Part shown: piece by piece, positions 16,967-26,913 of the stretch
How positions within the stretch are numbered: the stretch's first letter is position 1
Layout of the letters: each line of letters opens with the position of its first letter
Assembly (NCBI RefSeq): GCF_024297145.1
Contig: NZ_JANCTC010000007.1
Location: forward strand, 186,001-250,000
DNA from: Mesorhizobium sp. LMG 17147
GTDB lineage: Bacteria > Pseudomonadota > Alphaproteobacteria > Rhizobiales > Rhizobiaceae
Length of the DNA: 64,000 nt
Direction of reading: 5' to 3'
Translations under genes and position numbers: made by a program
Notes under the pieces: generated by a model
What the model was told of the DNA's origin: nothing
What the model saw: the letters and a program-made list of their open reading frames with translations, nothing else
The model's database searches: none

Positions 16967-17975
16967 TTGCCTCCCTGGCGCCGGTCGTCGTCTCGTCGTT
17001 CTGCACCATCGCCAACGCCGTGCCGGGCTCGCCCGCCCATAGGATCAGGCTCGCCGCGCCGACCAGGCCCGCCCGATCGCCAAGTTCGGCCGGAACGATC
17101 GGCACGTCGCGATAGGCTTGCATGGCGCGCTGCTCGATGGTCGCCCTGATGGTCGGTGCCAAGAGGTCGAAGCCATTGGAAAGGCCGCCGCCCATGACGA
17201 TCAGGTCGGGCGAGTAGAGATGCAGGAGGTTGGTGAAGCCGATGCCCAGCCACTGCGCCTCGGCCTCGATCAGTCCGCGAGCCGCCACATCACCCGCCCG
17301 CGCGGCCTCGACGACGTGTCGCGCCGAAACGTCGCCATTGGCGGAAAGCCGCCGGAGCAGCGAGCCGTCGCCCGGCACGGTCAGCCGTGTCGCCCGGCGT
17401 CCGAGCGCCGTACCGGAGGCGACCGCCTCGAAGCAGCCGACGGCGCCGCAGAAGCAGCGGTCGCCTTCGCCGGTGATGGTCATGTGGCCGATCTCGGCCG
17501 CCAGCCCGCGTCTGCCGTGATAGACGTGGCCGTCGGCGATGACGCCGCCGCCAATGCCGGTCGACACGGTCACGAATACCAGCGATCCGGTGCCGCGGCC
17601 CGCGCCGAAGCGCCATTCGCCAAGCGCCGCCGCATTGGCGTCGTTCTCCAGCCGCACCGGTAGGCCGAACTGCCGGCTGAGGATGTCGATCAGTGGCACA
17701 TTGTGCCAGCCGGCCAGTGTCGGCGGCCCGATGACGATGCCCGCCTTGGGGTCGAGCGGACCGGGCGCACACATGCCGATACCGGTGACTTTCGCTTGTG
17801 GGTGCTCCTTGAGCAACGTGTCCGCTAGCGTGATGATTTGGGCGATCACCGCCTTCGATCCTGCGCCGGCAAGCGTCGGCGCCGAGACGCGGGCGACGAC
17901 GTCGCCACCGCGCTCGACCAGCGCGCCGCGCAGCTCCGTGCCGCCGAGATCGAAGGCAAGCGCAAGCGTGCTCAT
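16956..17975 (-). CDS. ROK-family sugar kinase
   Basis: A 339-residue ROK protein. It has the phosphate-binding start [17 protein letters not shown], a sugar-binding [11 protein letters not shown], the ROK signature [24 protein letters not shown] and the zinc motif [10 protein letters not shown]. No N-terminal HTH is present, so it is a kinase and not a NagC-type repressor. It would phosphorylate a hexose or related sugar in the cytoplasm; the substrate is unknown. It is last in the rebuilt sugar operon and its ATG overlaps the stop of the epimerase gene (TGATG), indicating coupled translation. Confidence 0.9.
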   Translation of the reverse strand: MSTLALAFDLGGTELRGALVERGGDVVARVSAPTLAGAGSKAVIAQIITLADTLLKEHPQAKVTGIGMCAPGPLDPKAGIVIGPPTLAGWHNVPLIDILSRQFGLPVRLENDANAAALGEWRFGAGRGTGSLVFVTVSTGIGGGVIADGHVYHGRRGLAAEIGHMTITGEGDRCFCGAVGCFEAVASGTALGRRATRLTVPGDGSLLRRLSANGDVSARHVVEAARAGDVAARGLIEAEAQWLGIGFTNLLHLYSPDLIVMGGGLSNGFDLLAPTIRATIEQRAMQAYRDVPIVPAELGDRAGLVGAASLILWAGEPGTALAMVQNDETTTGAREASQD

Positions 17976-18697
17976 CAGGCGGCTGCTTTCAGCCCGTGCA
18001 GCCAGGCGATGCGTTGCGCAAGGTCAGGGTCACCGAAGGCGAGCGAGCCCAGCACCACGGTATCGGCGCCGGCGGCGCGCAGCAGCGGCACCGTCTCATG
18101 GCGGATGCCGCCATCGGCGGCGAGCACGATGTCGGCCTCGCGGCCGGCTTTCCTGATCAGCGCGCGCGCCTCGATGAGACGGGGGCAGGCCTGCTCGGAC
18201 AGGCTCTGGCCCTTGACGCCGATCGAGGTGCCGAGAAGCGTGACGAAGGTGACCTCGGGCAGGAAAGGCACGATTGCCGCGACCGGCGTCTCCAGCCTGA
18301 GCACGACGCCGGCCTCGGCGCCGAGCTCATGCGCCAGCTTGACGGCGCGCAAGCCCGCCTCGCCATTCTCGGCATGGATGGTGATGAGGTCGGCGCCGGC
18401 CTCGATGAACTGCCGCGTCTGCGCCTCGACGATTTCGGCCTCGACCATCAGATGCACATGGATCGGCTTCGCCGTCAGCTTGGCGATGCGCGCCACCAGA
18501 TCCGGGAAGAACAGGAAGCCGGGGGTGAAGCGGGCGTCGGCGACGTCGATGTGATGTAGATCGGCATGGGCCTCGATGCGCTTCAGGTCGCGCTCCATAT
18601 TGGCGAGGTCGGCCGACCACAGCGAGAATTCGCCGAGCAGCCGGTTGCGCGGCAGAGCGGCTATCGCGGCGGGGCCTGAGAGAGATTTGCTGATCAT
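17975..18697 (-). CDS. Ribulose-phosphate 3-epimerase family protein (AlsE-like)
   Basis: A 240-residue TIM barrel. Motifs include LLGEFSLWSADLANME, HHIDVADARFTPGFLF, HVHLMVE, ADLITIHAEN, GVVLRLETPV, GTSIGVKGQ, IVLAADGGIRHETV and GADTVVLGSLAFG. The metal-binding His and Asp positions of the family are present. It could interconvert ketose phosphates; the neighbouring kinase suggests allulose-6-phosphate-like chemistry, but this is inference. The ATG at 18697 overlaps the hydrolase stop by four bases. A long open frame extending upstream is an artefact of the high GC content. Confidence 0.85.
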   Translation of the reverse strand: MISKSLSGPAAIAALPRNRLLGEFSLWSADLANMERDLKRIEAHADLHHIDVADARFTPGFLFFPDLVARIAKLTAKPIHVHLMVEAEIVEAQTRQFIEAGADLITIHAENGEAGLRAVKLAHELGAEAGVVLRLETPVAAIVPFLPEVTFVTLLGTSIGVKGQSLSEQACPRLIEARALIRKAGREADIVLAADGGIRHETVPLLRAAGADTVVLGSLAFGDPDLAQRIAWLHGLKAAA

Positions 18698-19521
18698 GAC
18701 GGAACGAGGCTCCGGACGTTCGAGTGGGCGTGAAGGAAGGCCGAGATCTCGGCGTCTAATTCGGTGAAATGCCTGGCGCTGTCGAGCGCCTTGGGGGTGA
18801 TCTCGGCGAAGATCCCATTGGGGATGACTGCGGCGAGCGTATAGGCGGCCGACAGCGGGTGGACCGCGTCGCTGGCGTTGCCAATGGCCAGCGTCGGGAT
18901 GCGCAGGGCGGCGGCGTCGCGCTCGGAAACACCGGGCCCGTCGGCGGCGATGTTGGCGAGCACCTGCGCAAAGGTGTGGGCGTCCGATCGGTCGAAATAG
19001 CCGAACAGCGAGGACAGGTTCTCGGGCGCCTCGCGGCAAAGCCGCGTCGCCGTCTCGGATTGCGCGAAGATACTCCGCGCCCTGTCGGCGCCACGGTCGA
19101 GGATGAGTTCGGCGACCTCGGTTATAGGCTGCATGTTCACCGGTGCTGCCGTGAACGTCCACGCCGGCCGCACCAGCACCAGCGCGGCGACGCGGTCGGG
19201 ATGGCGGCAGGCGAGGCGGAGCGCGATCGCGGCACCCATCGAGACGCCGCCGGCAACGAAGCGGTCGAGGCCGGCCTGGTCGGCGGCCGCGAGCACATCG
19301 TCGGCGAACATCTCGAACGAAAATGGCCGTCGTTCGCCAATGCCGGAGCCGCCATGGCCGCGGCATTCCAGCGTGATGCGACGAAAGCCGGTGGGGAAGG
19401 TCTGCGCAACCTGCGCCTCGCCGCCACCCAGCCCGTGCTGGAAGACAACCGCCAGCCCGTCGCCCGTATCGGAAACCCGAAGCGCGGCGCCATCGCGGAG
19501 CAGGATCGTCGGGCGCGCCAT
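18694..19521 (-). CDS. Alpha/beta-fold hydrolase in the sugar operon
   Basis: A 275-residue alpha/beta hydrolase. It has the oxyanion strand VVFQHGLGGGEAQ, LECRGHGGSG, the nucleophile elbow GGVSMGAAIALRLA with Ser as nucleophile, and a late DAVHPL acid region. Similar enzymes act as esterases or lactonases. In this operon, hydrolysis of a sugar lactone made by the Gfo/Idh dehydrogenase is a reasonable guess but unproven. The ATG at 19521 overlaps the previous stop (TGATG); a GTG one codon earlier is possible. Confidence 0.82.
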   Translation of the reverse strand: MARPTILLRDGAALRVSDTGDGLAVVFQHGLGGGEAQVAQTFPTGFRRITLECRGHGGSGIGERRPFSFEMFADDVLAAADQAGLDRFVAGGVSMGAAIALRLACRHPDRVAALVLVRPAWTFTAAPVNMQPITEVAELILDRGADRARSIFAQSETATRLCREAPENLSSLFGYFDRSDAHTFAQVLANIAADGPGVSERDAAALRIPTLAIGNASDAVHPLSAAYTLAAVIPNGIFAEITPKALDSARHFTELDAEISAFLHAHSNVRSLVPS

Positions 19522-20339
19522 CACAGCAGCCCCTTGAGGAAACGGGCGACGCCGGGCGCTTCCCCGGCCGAAAGCCCATGCGTCACCAACGGCCCGTCGA
19601 AACCTGTTGCCTTCAGCCGGGCGATGAAGTCGGCGAAGTCGACGACGCCTTGCCCGGCGGTGGCGAAGCGGCCGTCGGCGAAACGGTCCTTGGCATGGGC
19701 CATGGCGACATGGCTCGCCGTGCGCTCGACTGCAGCCGCAACCATGGCGCGCGCCTGCGCGGCATCCGCCTGTTCGAACAGGTTTGCCGGATCGAGCACG
19801 ATGCGCAGCCGCTTCGAACCCATCTCGGCGATGAGCCGCATCGCGTCACGGGCGGAGGTGACGATGTTGGCCTGTTCAGGCTCGATGCCAAGATCGACAC
19901 CGTAACGCTCGGCGAGTTCGAGCGCCTTTTCCATCTCGACCGCCATGTCGGTCCATGCCGAGGGATCGGCATTGTCCGGATGGTGCGCCCATTGGTCGTC
20001 ACGATTGCGCGTTCCGGTGCAGAGCGTGACGAGTGGCGTGTAAAGCCTTGCGGCGGCTTCGATCACCACCGCCAGCCGGCGCAAGCCATCGTCGCGTACC
20101 TGCTTGTCCGGATGCGCCATGTTGTAGGTGCCGGACAGCGCCACGAGACCGACGCCGGAGCTGTCGACTGCGGCATCGATTGCCCGGATCGCCGCTGCGG
20201 GAACATCATCCGGCATCGACGGCAGGCCGGCGCAGGCGAGATTGAATTGGGTGACCGCAAAACCTGCGTCACGGACAGACGCCAGCACGCCGGCAGGCTC
20301 GCTGCCCGGGAAGGTCTTGGCGAACACCCCGATCTGCAT
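19521..20339 (-). CDS. Xylose isomerase-like TIM barrel (sugar phosphate isomerase/epimerase)
   Basis: A 272-residue AP-endonuclease-2/xylose-isomerase-like barrel. It reads IGVFAKTFPG, FNLACAGLPSMP, LVALSGTYNMAHP, VTLCTGTRNRDDQWAHHPDN, LGIEPEQANIV with a metal-binding Glu, RIVLDPANLFE, HVAMAHAKDR and LVTHGLSAGEAPG. Members isomerise or epimerise keto sugars or inositol derivatives. It lies between a Gfo/Idh dehydrogenase and a hydrolase and is coupled to both by stop-start overlaps, so the three act together. The ATG at 20339 is preferred over an adjacent TTG. Confidence 0.87.
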   Translation of the reverse strand: MQIGVFAKTFPGSEPAGVLASVRDAGFAVTQFNLACAGLPSMPDDVPAAAIRAIDAAVDSSGVGLVALSGTYNMAHPDKQVRDDGLRRLAVVIEAAARLYTPLVTLCTGTRNRDDQWAHHPDNADPSAWTDMAVEMEKALELAERYGVDLGIEPEQANIVTSARDAMRLIAEMGSKRLRIVLDPANLFEQADAAQARAMVAAAVERTASHVAMAHAKDRFADGRFATAGQGVVDFADFIARLKATGFDGPLVTHGLSAGEAPGVARFLKGLL

Positions 20340-21415
20340 CAAACCGCTCCAGTCACGCTGGCGACCTCGACGCGTTCGCCGCTTTCGACCGAGCGCGCGA
20401 TCGCCACCATGGCGCGGATTGATGCGAGCCCGTCGTCGACATTGGCGCCGCGCATCGGCTTGCCGTCGAGCACCGTCTCAGCGAGGCCTTCGAGCTGGCG
20501 GCGAAAGAAATGGCCGTCAGCGCCGAGCGGCTTTCGCGAGGTGGCGTCCTTCTCGTGGAAAATGTCGACTTCACTCGCCCGGAAGTACCAAGGATTGAAG
20601 GTCTTCGCGACCACCGAGCCGTTCTCGCCATAGAGCTGAAAACCCTCGTGCCAGTCCATGCGCACGGCGACGGTGAGGTCGAGATGGCCGAGCGCGCCAT
20701 TGGCGAACTCCGTTTCGACGAACCAGCAATAAGCGCCGAATTTCTCGTTGAGGCGGGCGCGCACGGCGGTGATCTCGCCGCACAGGAAGCGCGCCGTATC
20801 GACGAGGTGCGAGCCATGCGCCAGCATGAAATACTGTCTGGGATCCGCCTTCGGGTTGCCGGCCGGCTTGCGCGCCAGCTTGCTGGTGACGGGCAGCGGC
20901 TGCACCGCGTCGGTGTTGGTATAGCGATGGGTTGAGTCACAGTACCAGGCCTTCAGCGCGAGGATCTCGCCCATCTCGTCGCGTACGAAATCGCGCGCTG
21001 CCTCGAGCGCCGGATCGAAGCGCTTCATATGCCCGACCTGCAGCACCTTGCCGGAACGCCTGACCGCATCGGCCAGCTTTTCACCTTCCTCGACCGAGAC
21101 GCCGATCGGCTTTTCACACAGCACGTGCTTGCCGGCTTCCAGAGCCTTGATCGACATCGGCACGTGATAGGCGTCGGAGGTGGCGACGATCACCGCTTCC
21201 AGCGCAGGGTCGGCGAGCATCGCGTCATAGTTGCCATACATCTTCTGCGCCTCGTAGGTCGCGCCCATACGCGCGAGCAGATCGGGTGCTGCGTCGCAGA
21301 TCGCGTAGAGATCGGCATTGCTCGCCTTCACGCAGGACGCCAGATGCGCGAACTGCGCGATCGGCCCGCAGCCGAGCACACCGACACGAAGGCGACGGTC
21401 TTTCTTGCGGATCAT
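20339..21415 (-). CDS. Gfo/Idh/MocA-family oxidoreductase
   Basis: A 358-residue NAD(P)-dependent dehydrogenase. The Rossmann start is RVGVLGCGPIAQFAHL, followed by ATSDAYHVPMSIKALEAGK and the conserved HVLCEKPIGVSVEEGE; the catalytic region has HMKRFDPAL and HGSHLVDTARFLCG. Family members oxidise sugars or inositols, often with a downstream isomerase. The ATG at 21415 starts the conserved region; a longer open frame is artefactual. It sits 4 bases after the preceding isomerase gene and overlaps the next. Confidence 0.9.
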   Translation of the reverse strand: MIRKKDRRLRVGVLGCGPIAQFAHLASCVKASNADLYAICDAAPDLLARMGATYEAQKMYGNYDAMLADPALEAVIVATSDAYHVPMSIKALEAGKHVLCEKPIGVSVEEGEKLADAVRRSGKVLQVGHMKRFDPALEAARDFVRDEMGEILALKAWYCDSTHRYTNTDAVQPLPVTSKLARKPAGNPKADPRQYFMLAHGSHLVDTARFLCGEITAVRARLNEKFGAYCWFVETEFANGALGHLDLTVAVRMDWHEGFQLYGENGSVVAKTFNPWYFRASEVDIFHEKDATSRKPLGADGHFFRRQLEGLAETVLDGKPMRGANVDDGLASIRAMVAIARSVESGERVEVASVTGAV

Positions 21416-21419
21416 CGTG

Positions 21420-22241
21420 TCAGGCTCCGTAGCCGCGCATGGTCTGGCGGTTGGTCTTGACCGCGCCGGCCGGATCGGCGGCGGCGGTCTTGGACTCTTC
21501 CTCCAGCACCAGCCAGCCATTGAAGTTGGGTGCCGCACTGGCGATCTCGATCACCTTCGCCGTGTCGCAGACGCCCTTGCCGAGCATCGCCCAGGTGCCG
21601 CTCGCATCGACATCCTTAAGGTGCACGTAGCAGATGCGATTGCGATAGGTGGTGAGCGTGTCGGCCATGTCCCTGTGGCCGCGCAGGATGTGGCCGGTGT
21701 CCGGCACCCAGCCGACCAGCGAGGCATCGAGCAGCCCGAAGATGCGGTCGTAATCGGCGCGATCGTAGAGCAGCGTGTTGTGGTGCGAGCTCGGATGCAC
21801 CGCGACCTGGACGCCGGCCTCGCGGCCGAGTTCACCAGCCTTGTTGTAGACCTCGGCCGCAATGGCGAACTTGTCGTCGCGCGGACCGTCCGACACGACG
21901 GTGGCCGAGCCCATGGACACCATCGCGCCCGGAAAGGCGGCGGCGAAATCGATCCAGCGCTTGGCGGTCTCGAGGTCGGCGCCGATCGTCTCCTTGAGTG
22001 TGAAGCCGCTGTCCGAACCGAAGGCGAAGGAGACCAGCGTCAGGCCGGATCTCTTCAGCGCCGCAGCGAACTCCGCCGGCTTGCCGGCATAGCGGCCGAT
22101 CATCGTGTCGGTGATCTCGATACCGGCATAGCCGCCATCGGCGATCGCTTTGAGCAGGTCGTCGGGGCCGCCGGCAAAGCGGTCTCCGAGCATTTCCCAG
22201 GTGAAGGTCTGGCAGCCGATTTTGAGGTCTTTCACATTCAT
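21420..22241 (-). CDS. Sugar phosphate isomerase/epimerase (TIM barrel, IolE-like)
   Basis: A 273-residue barrel: LKIGCQTFTWEML, YAGIEITDTMIG, VSFAFGSDSGF, MVSMGSATVVS, VQVAVHPSSHHNTLL, VGWVPDTGHILRGHRDM, ICYVHLKDVDASGTWAMLG and GWLVLEEES. The His, Asp and Glu metal ligands of the family are visible. It is the first intact gene after a permease fragment, 17 bases downstream of that fragment's stop. The ATG at 22241 opens MNVKDLKIG. Substrate unknown; inositol- or ketose-type chemistry fits the neighbours. Confidence 0.87.
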   Translation of the reverse strand: MNVKDLKIGCQTFTWEMLGDRFAGGPDDLLKAIADGGYAGIEITDTMIGRYAGKPAEFAAALKRSGLTLVSFAFGSDSGFTLKETIGADLETAKRWIDFAAAFPGAMVSMGSATVVSDGPRDDKFAIAAEVYNKAGELGREAGVQVAVHPSSHHNTLLYDRADYDRIFGLLDASLVGWVPDTGHILRGHRDMADTLTTYRNRICYVHLKDVDASGTWAMLGKGVCDTAKVIEIASAAPNFNGWLVLEEESKTAAADPAGAVKTNRQTMRGYGA

Positions 22242-22258
22242 CCTTTCATTCCTTGATT

Positions 22259-22375
22259 CTACCTGCGTAGGCCTTCGATGATGTGGCGCTGTAAGAACAG
22301 CATCGGCACGATCAGCGGCGCTGTGACGACGCCCGAGGCCGCGGCAATATCGGCTGTCAGCAGAGAAGGTCCAAT
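22259..22375 (-). pseudogene. C-terminal fragment of a carbohydrate ABC permease
   Basis: The minus frame reads GPSLLTADIAAASGVV, then TAPLIVPMLFLQRHIIEGL and a stop. This matches the last transmembrane helix and tail of MalG-type permeases, which normally end with an LQRxxxxGLTAGAVKG pattern. The rest of the gene is absent; sequence upstream changes abruptly near the end of the intact permease at 22429. The fragment shows the isomerase operon once followed its own importer. Confidence 0.65.
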
Positions 22376-22428
22376 CCATCGATTTCGATGCGCGGCCTAC
22401 TCCATCAGTTCTCCGTGGGAGGGACATG

Positions 22429-23271
22429 CTACTTGACCGAGCCCGCGGTCATGCCGGCGAGGAAGAATCTCTGGGCAACGAGGTAGATGAGCAAGAGCGG
22501 TAGCGAGCCGAGCACGCTCATCGCCATCATCTGGTTCCATTCGAAGGCGTGCTGCCCCATCAACAGCTGGATGCCGATCGGGACGGTGCGCATGGACGCT
22601 GACTTCGTCAGCGTCAGCGCAAACAGAAATTCGTTCCAGCACAACAGGAAGGTGTAGACCGACGTCGCCACGATACCAGGCAGTGAAATCGGGACGATCA
22701 CCCGCCAGAGTGCCGTCCAGCTGCTGCCGCCGTCGACAGCCACCGCTTCATCGAGATCGCGGGGCAAGGTGTTCAGATATCCCGTCATCAGCAGGATCGC
22801 GTAGGGCAGCGTAAACACCAGGTAAGTCAGGATCAGCGCGACGTAGGTGTCGAAGATGCCATACGAGACGACAAGCCCGAAGAAGGGGATCAAAAGCGTG
22901 ATCGGCGGGATCGTCTGCGTGCTGATGATGAGCGTGTTGAGGCTGCCCTTGCCGCGGAAATTGAAACGGCTGAACCCATAGGCCGCCAGCAAGGCGATCA
23001 GCACCGTCAACACTGTCACCGCTCCGGCCACGAAGTAGCTGTTGAAGAAGAAGCGCAGCTTTACCGGGTCGCCAAGGATGGCCGCATACGCTTCCAGCGT
23101 GAAAGCCTTCGGCAAGACGGTTGGTGGCAGGGCAAAGATTTCGGTATTCGACTTGAACGAGCTGCTCAGCATCCAGTAGATCGGGAAGGCCGCGAAAAAG
23201 AGCCCTGCGGCAAGCGCGACATGGAGCGCGACGGTGATCAGCCTGTCTTTCGGCGAGTGCCTTTTCCTCAT
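22429..23271 (-). CDS. Carbohydrate ABC transporter permease, MalG type
   Basis: A 280-residue inner-membrane protein with six predicted hydrophobic helices. It has the MalG-type start (HVALAAGLFFAAFPIYWML, then SSFKSNTEIF) and the EAA loop in AVAVDGGSSWTALWRVIVPI, which docks on the ATPase. It ends in AQRFFLAGMTAGSVK. With its partner permease, binding protein and ATPase it forms one importer. It lies 5 bases after the partner permease stop. The substrate is unknown, probably a mono- or disaccharide. Confidence 0.93.
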   Translation of the reverse strand: MRKRHSPKDRLITVALHVALAAGLFFAAFPIYWMLSSSFKSNTEIFALPPTVLPKAFTLEAYAAILGDPVKLRFFFNSYFVAGAVTVLTVLIALLAAYGFSRFNFRGKGSLNTLIISTQTIPPITLLIPFFGLVVSYGIFDTYVALILTYLVFTLPYAILLMTGYLNTLPRDLDEAVAVDGGSSWTALWRVIVPISLPGIVATSVYTFLLCWNEFLFALTLTKSASMRTVPIGIQLLMGQHAFEWNQMMAMSVLGSLPLLLIYLVAQRFFLAGMTAGSVK

Positions 23272-23276
23272 GGTGG

Positions 23277-24173
23277 CTACCGAGCCTTTTGATAGCGGAT
23301 GTAGAACAGCGTCAGGCCGAGAGAGATCAGCAGGATGACCACGGCGCTTGCAGACGCCTGCGACAGGTTGTAGCTCGAAAACGCCAGCTTGTACGTGTAG
23401 GTGCTGAGGACCTCGGTCGAGTAGATCGGACCGCCGCCCGTCGTTATCCAGATCAATGGAAAGACCTGCATCGTCCAGATGAAATCCAGCAGCGAGATGC
23501 TGATGATGATCGGCATCAGCTGCGGGATGGTGATGAAGATCAGCTTCTGGTAGGCCTTCGCCCCGTCGATATCGGCGGCCTCGTAGAAATCCTTGGGAAT
23601 GCCCTGCAAACCCGCGAGCAGGCTGACCATGAAGAGCGGATAGCCCGCCCAGATATTGGCGAAGGTGACGGCGTGCAGCGCGGTCTCAGGCGAGGAAAAC
23701 CACTCGACTTTGGAACCGATGATGCCCATCTGCATGAGAACGCTGTTAACGACACCATTCGGCTCGAGCAGCAGGCGCCAGATCACGGCGATAATCACCG
23801 CGGTGAACAGCCAGGGCAGAATGTAGAGCACGCGCAGGATATTGCGCAGCGTGGGATTGATGCGGTCGCTGTTCAGCATGAGCGCGAAGATCATGCCGAT
23901 GGTCATGTGGAAAACCACACTCATGCATGTGAAGTAGAGCGTATGCCACAGCGAAGCCCAGAACACGGGATCGTTAAAGATCGCCTGGTAGTGTTTCAGT
24001 CCGGCAAAGGACGGGTCGCGACGCAGCACTGCGCTGTTCTGGAACGAATAGCCAATCACCGTCACCATCGGCAGCAGCATCAGCAGGCCGATTATGAGGA
24101 GCGAGGGCGACAGGTAGAGATAGGGTGCGACCGCTCGTTTCAGTCTATGGCGAGAGCGCTTCTGCCGGGTCAT
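23277..24173 (-). CDS. Carbohydrate ABC transporter permease, MalF type
   Basis: A 298-residue membrane protein: PYLYLSPSLLIIGLLMLLP, VIGYSFQNSAV, FTCMSVVFHMTIGMIFALML, ILPWLFTAVIIAVIWRLLL, and the EAA loop in EAADIDGAKAYQKLIFITIP. It precedes the MalG-type permease by 5 bases. An N-terminal basic stretch, MTRQKRSRHRLKR, fits an inside orientation. It lies downstream of the binding-protein gene, separated by 137 bases that contain a hairpin. Confidence 0.93.
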   Translation of the reverse strand: MTRQKRSRHRLKRAVAPYLYLSPSLLIIGLLMLLPMVTVIGYSFQNSAVLRRDPSFAGLKHYQAIFNDPVFWASLWHTLYFTCMSVVFHMTIGMIFALMLNSDRINPTLRNILRVLYILPWLFTAVIIAVIWRLLLEPNGVVNSVLMQMGIIGSKVEWFSSPETALHAVTFANIWAGYPLFMVSLLAGLQGIPKDFYEAADIDGAKAYQKLIFITIPQLMPIIISISLLDFIWTMQVFPLIWITTGGGPIYSTEVLSTYTYKLAFSSYNLSQASASAVVILLISLGLTLFYIRYQKAR

Positions 24174-24255
24174 ATGACAACCTTGGGATACGCCTTCAAG
24201 AGAAGGGGCTTCGGAAACAGGTCCGTCTCACATTGCCGATCCGTTGTTGCCGGGA

Positions 24256-24275
24256 GGCCTGCCCGAAGTCAGGCC
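24256..24275 (-). terminator. Hairpin between the binding-protein and permease genes
   Basis: An inverted repeat with 6-base arms GGCCTG and CAGGCC and an 8-base loop lies 36 bases past the binding-protein stop and 83 bases before the MalF-type start. Such hairpins commonly stabilise the binding-protein message or attenuate read-through. No long U tract follows. Confidence 0.4.
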
Positions 24276-24310
24276 CCCGGTCGAGGATCGAAAACGAGGA
24301 AACAGGCCGA

Positions 24311-25558
24311 TCAGAATTTCGCCATCCAGCCCTTTTGAGCGTTGGCCGCGGCTTGTTCCGGAGACTGCTCGCCGGTGAGCATCTTCTGGGCCTCCACGTC
24401 GAACTGGGTCATCAGGTCTTCCGCCACCGGCAGGCCTGTGAACTCATTGGCAAGATAACCGGTCTTGAAGATTTCGAAAGCCTTGCCGAAAGCCTTGTCG
24501 GAGGTCACGAAATCGGGCTTGGCGTTGACGTTGCCGGGGAAGGCGTTTGCCAGCGACACGAGCTTGGCGTTCACCTTTTCACCCATCAGATATTGGACGA
24601 GCTTCCAGGCTTCCTCCTGATGTTTCGAGGCGGCAGAGATGCCTATGCCCCAGGAGGCGTAGGGAAGGCCGCGCTTGCCGTTGTAGTTCTCCACGACCGG
24701 GACCGGGATGAGATCGAAGTTCAGTTTGGGATTGCGTTTGCGAATGAGGTTCACGTGCGCAAGCGAGTCGATCATCATCCCGACCCGATCGTTGACGAAT
24801 TCCTCGACCTTTTCCTGTTCGGTCTTGGTGGCGATGCCGGGCGAGATGACGCCGGCGTCGTTCAGCGATTTGACGAAGGTGAGCATATCCACCACCGGCT
24901 TGCCCTCGAGAGCCGGCTTGCCGTCCGCCATCATCGATTGACCCGATGCCCAGACCCACGACATCATGTCGTTCTGGACACCGGACGGCGTTTGCAGCGA
25001 CAGGGGTAGCACCCAGCCATACTGGTTATTGTCGGCATGGGTCATCTTCTTGGCGGCTTCGAGAAACTCCGCGCGGGTCGACGGCAGCTTGGTCACGCCT
25101 GCCTGGGCGGCGAGGTCCAAATTCACGAAAACCGGATAGACGAACGAAGCCACGGGAAACATCACCGCCTTACCGTCCACCTTGATGATATCCGCGACCT
25201 GGGTCTTGTCGAACCCGCTCGCATCCATCATCGGGTTCATGTCGGCCAGCGCATTCTGCGCGTTCAGATTGTTCACCCAGGCGCCGTCGAGACCCACGAC
25301 GTCGCTAAGCGTTCCAGTTGCAGCACCAACCGAGATCTGGTCTCGCGTGGTCGCATAGGGGCCGCTGACCAGCGTCACCTTGATTCCGGGGTTTGCAGCC
25401 TCGAAGTCATTCATGATTGCCCTGAGCGAGCCGGCCGGCAATTCGGGCTCCCACCACTGGGTGAATTCTAGCGTCGTATCCGCCATGGCGCTGGTTGCGC
25501 CAAGCAACCATGCGGCCGCGGCTACCTTCAGCATCGCGGGTTGTATCCGAAACATCAT
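24311..25558 (-). CDS. Periplasmic sugar-binding protein of an ABC importer
   Basis: A 415-residue extracellular solute-binding protein family 1 member. It has a Sec signal peptide, KVAAAAWLLGATSAMA, cleaved before DTT, then LEFTQWWEPELPAGSL, IMNDFEAANPGIKVTLVSG, DVVGLDGAWVNNL, WGIGISAASKHQEEAWKLVQ and a conserved C-terminus. It captures the sugar in the periplasm and gives specificity to the two permeases. The ATG at 25558 follows AAGGAGG at ideal spacing; a second ATG adjoins it. The gene follows the ATPase gene by 120 bases. Confidence 0.92.
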   Translation of the reverse strand: MMFRIQPAMLKVAAAAWLLGATSAMADTTLEFTQWWEPELPAGSLRAIMNDFEAANPGIKVTLVSGPYATTRDQISVGAATGTLSDVVGLDGAWVNNLNAQNALADMNPMMDASGFDKTQVADIIKVDGKAVMFPVASFVYPVFVNLDLAAQAGVTKLPSTRAEFLEAAKKMTHADNNQYGWVLPLSLQTPSGVQNDMMSWVWASGQSMMADGKPALEGKPVVDMLTFVKSLNDAGVISPGIATKTEQEKVEEFVNDRVGMMIDSLAHVNLIRKRNPKLNFDLIPVPVVENYNGKRGLPYASWGIGISAASKHQEEAWKLVQYLMGEKVNAKLVSLANAFPGNVNAKPDFVTSDKAFGKAFEIFKTGYLANEFTGLPVAEDLMTQFDVEAQKMLTGEQSPEQAAANAQKGWMAKF

Positions 25559-25678
25559 TTTCTCCTCCTTCTTCAAGATCGACCCCACAATGCGGACGAT
25601 CATCTGGTTTATTCAGAAACCTTCTTGCGAGTATCTTTCGCAGGCGCCTCGCTCCCGCCTGCGGTCTGCCGCAGATCC

Positions 25679-26824
<1,146 letters not shown>

Positions 26825-26913
26825 CTTCCTCCCTCCACAAGCATAAGCCAGTGATTCTTATAATTTCCTCGGCCTATGTTCATCGGCGAAATGTTTCCTC
26901 GGATAGTTTCAGG

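Noticed and set aside
18698..19579. N-terminal extension of the epimerase frame up to 19579
   Set aside because: The extension overlaps the hydrolase in another frame and is rich in Arg and Pro without any domain; the epimerase starts at 18697.
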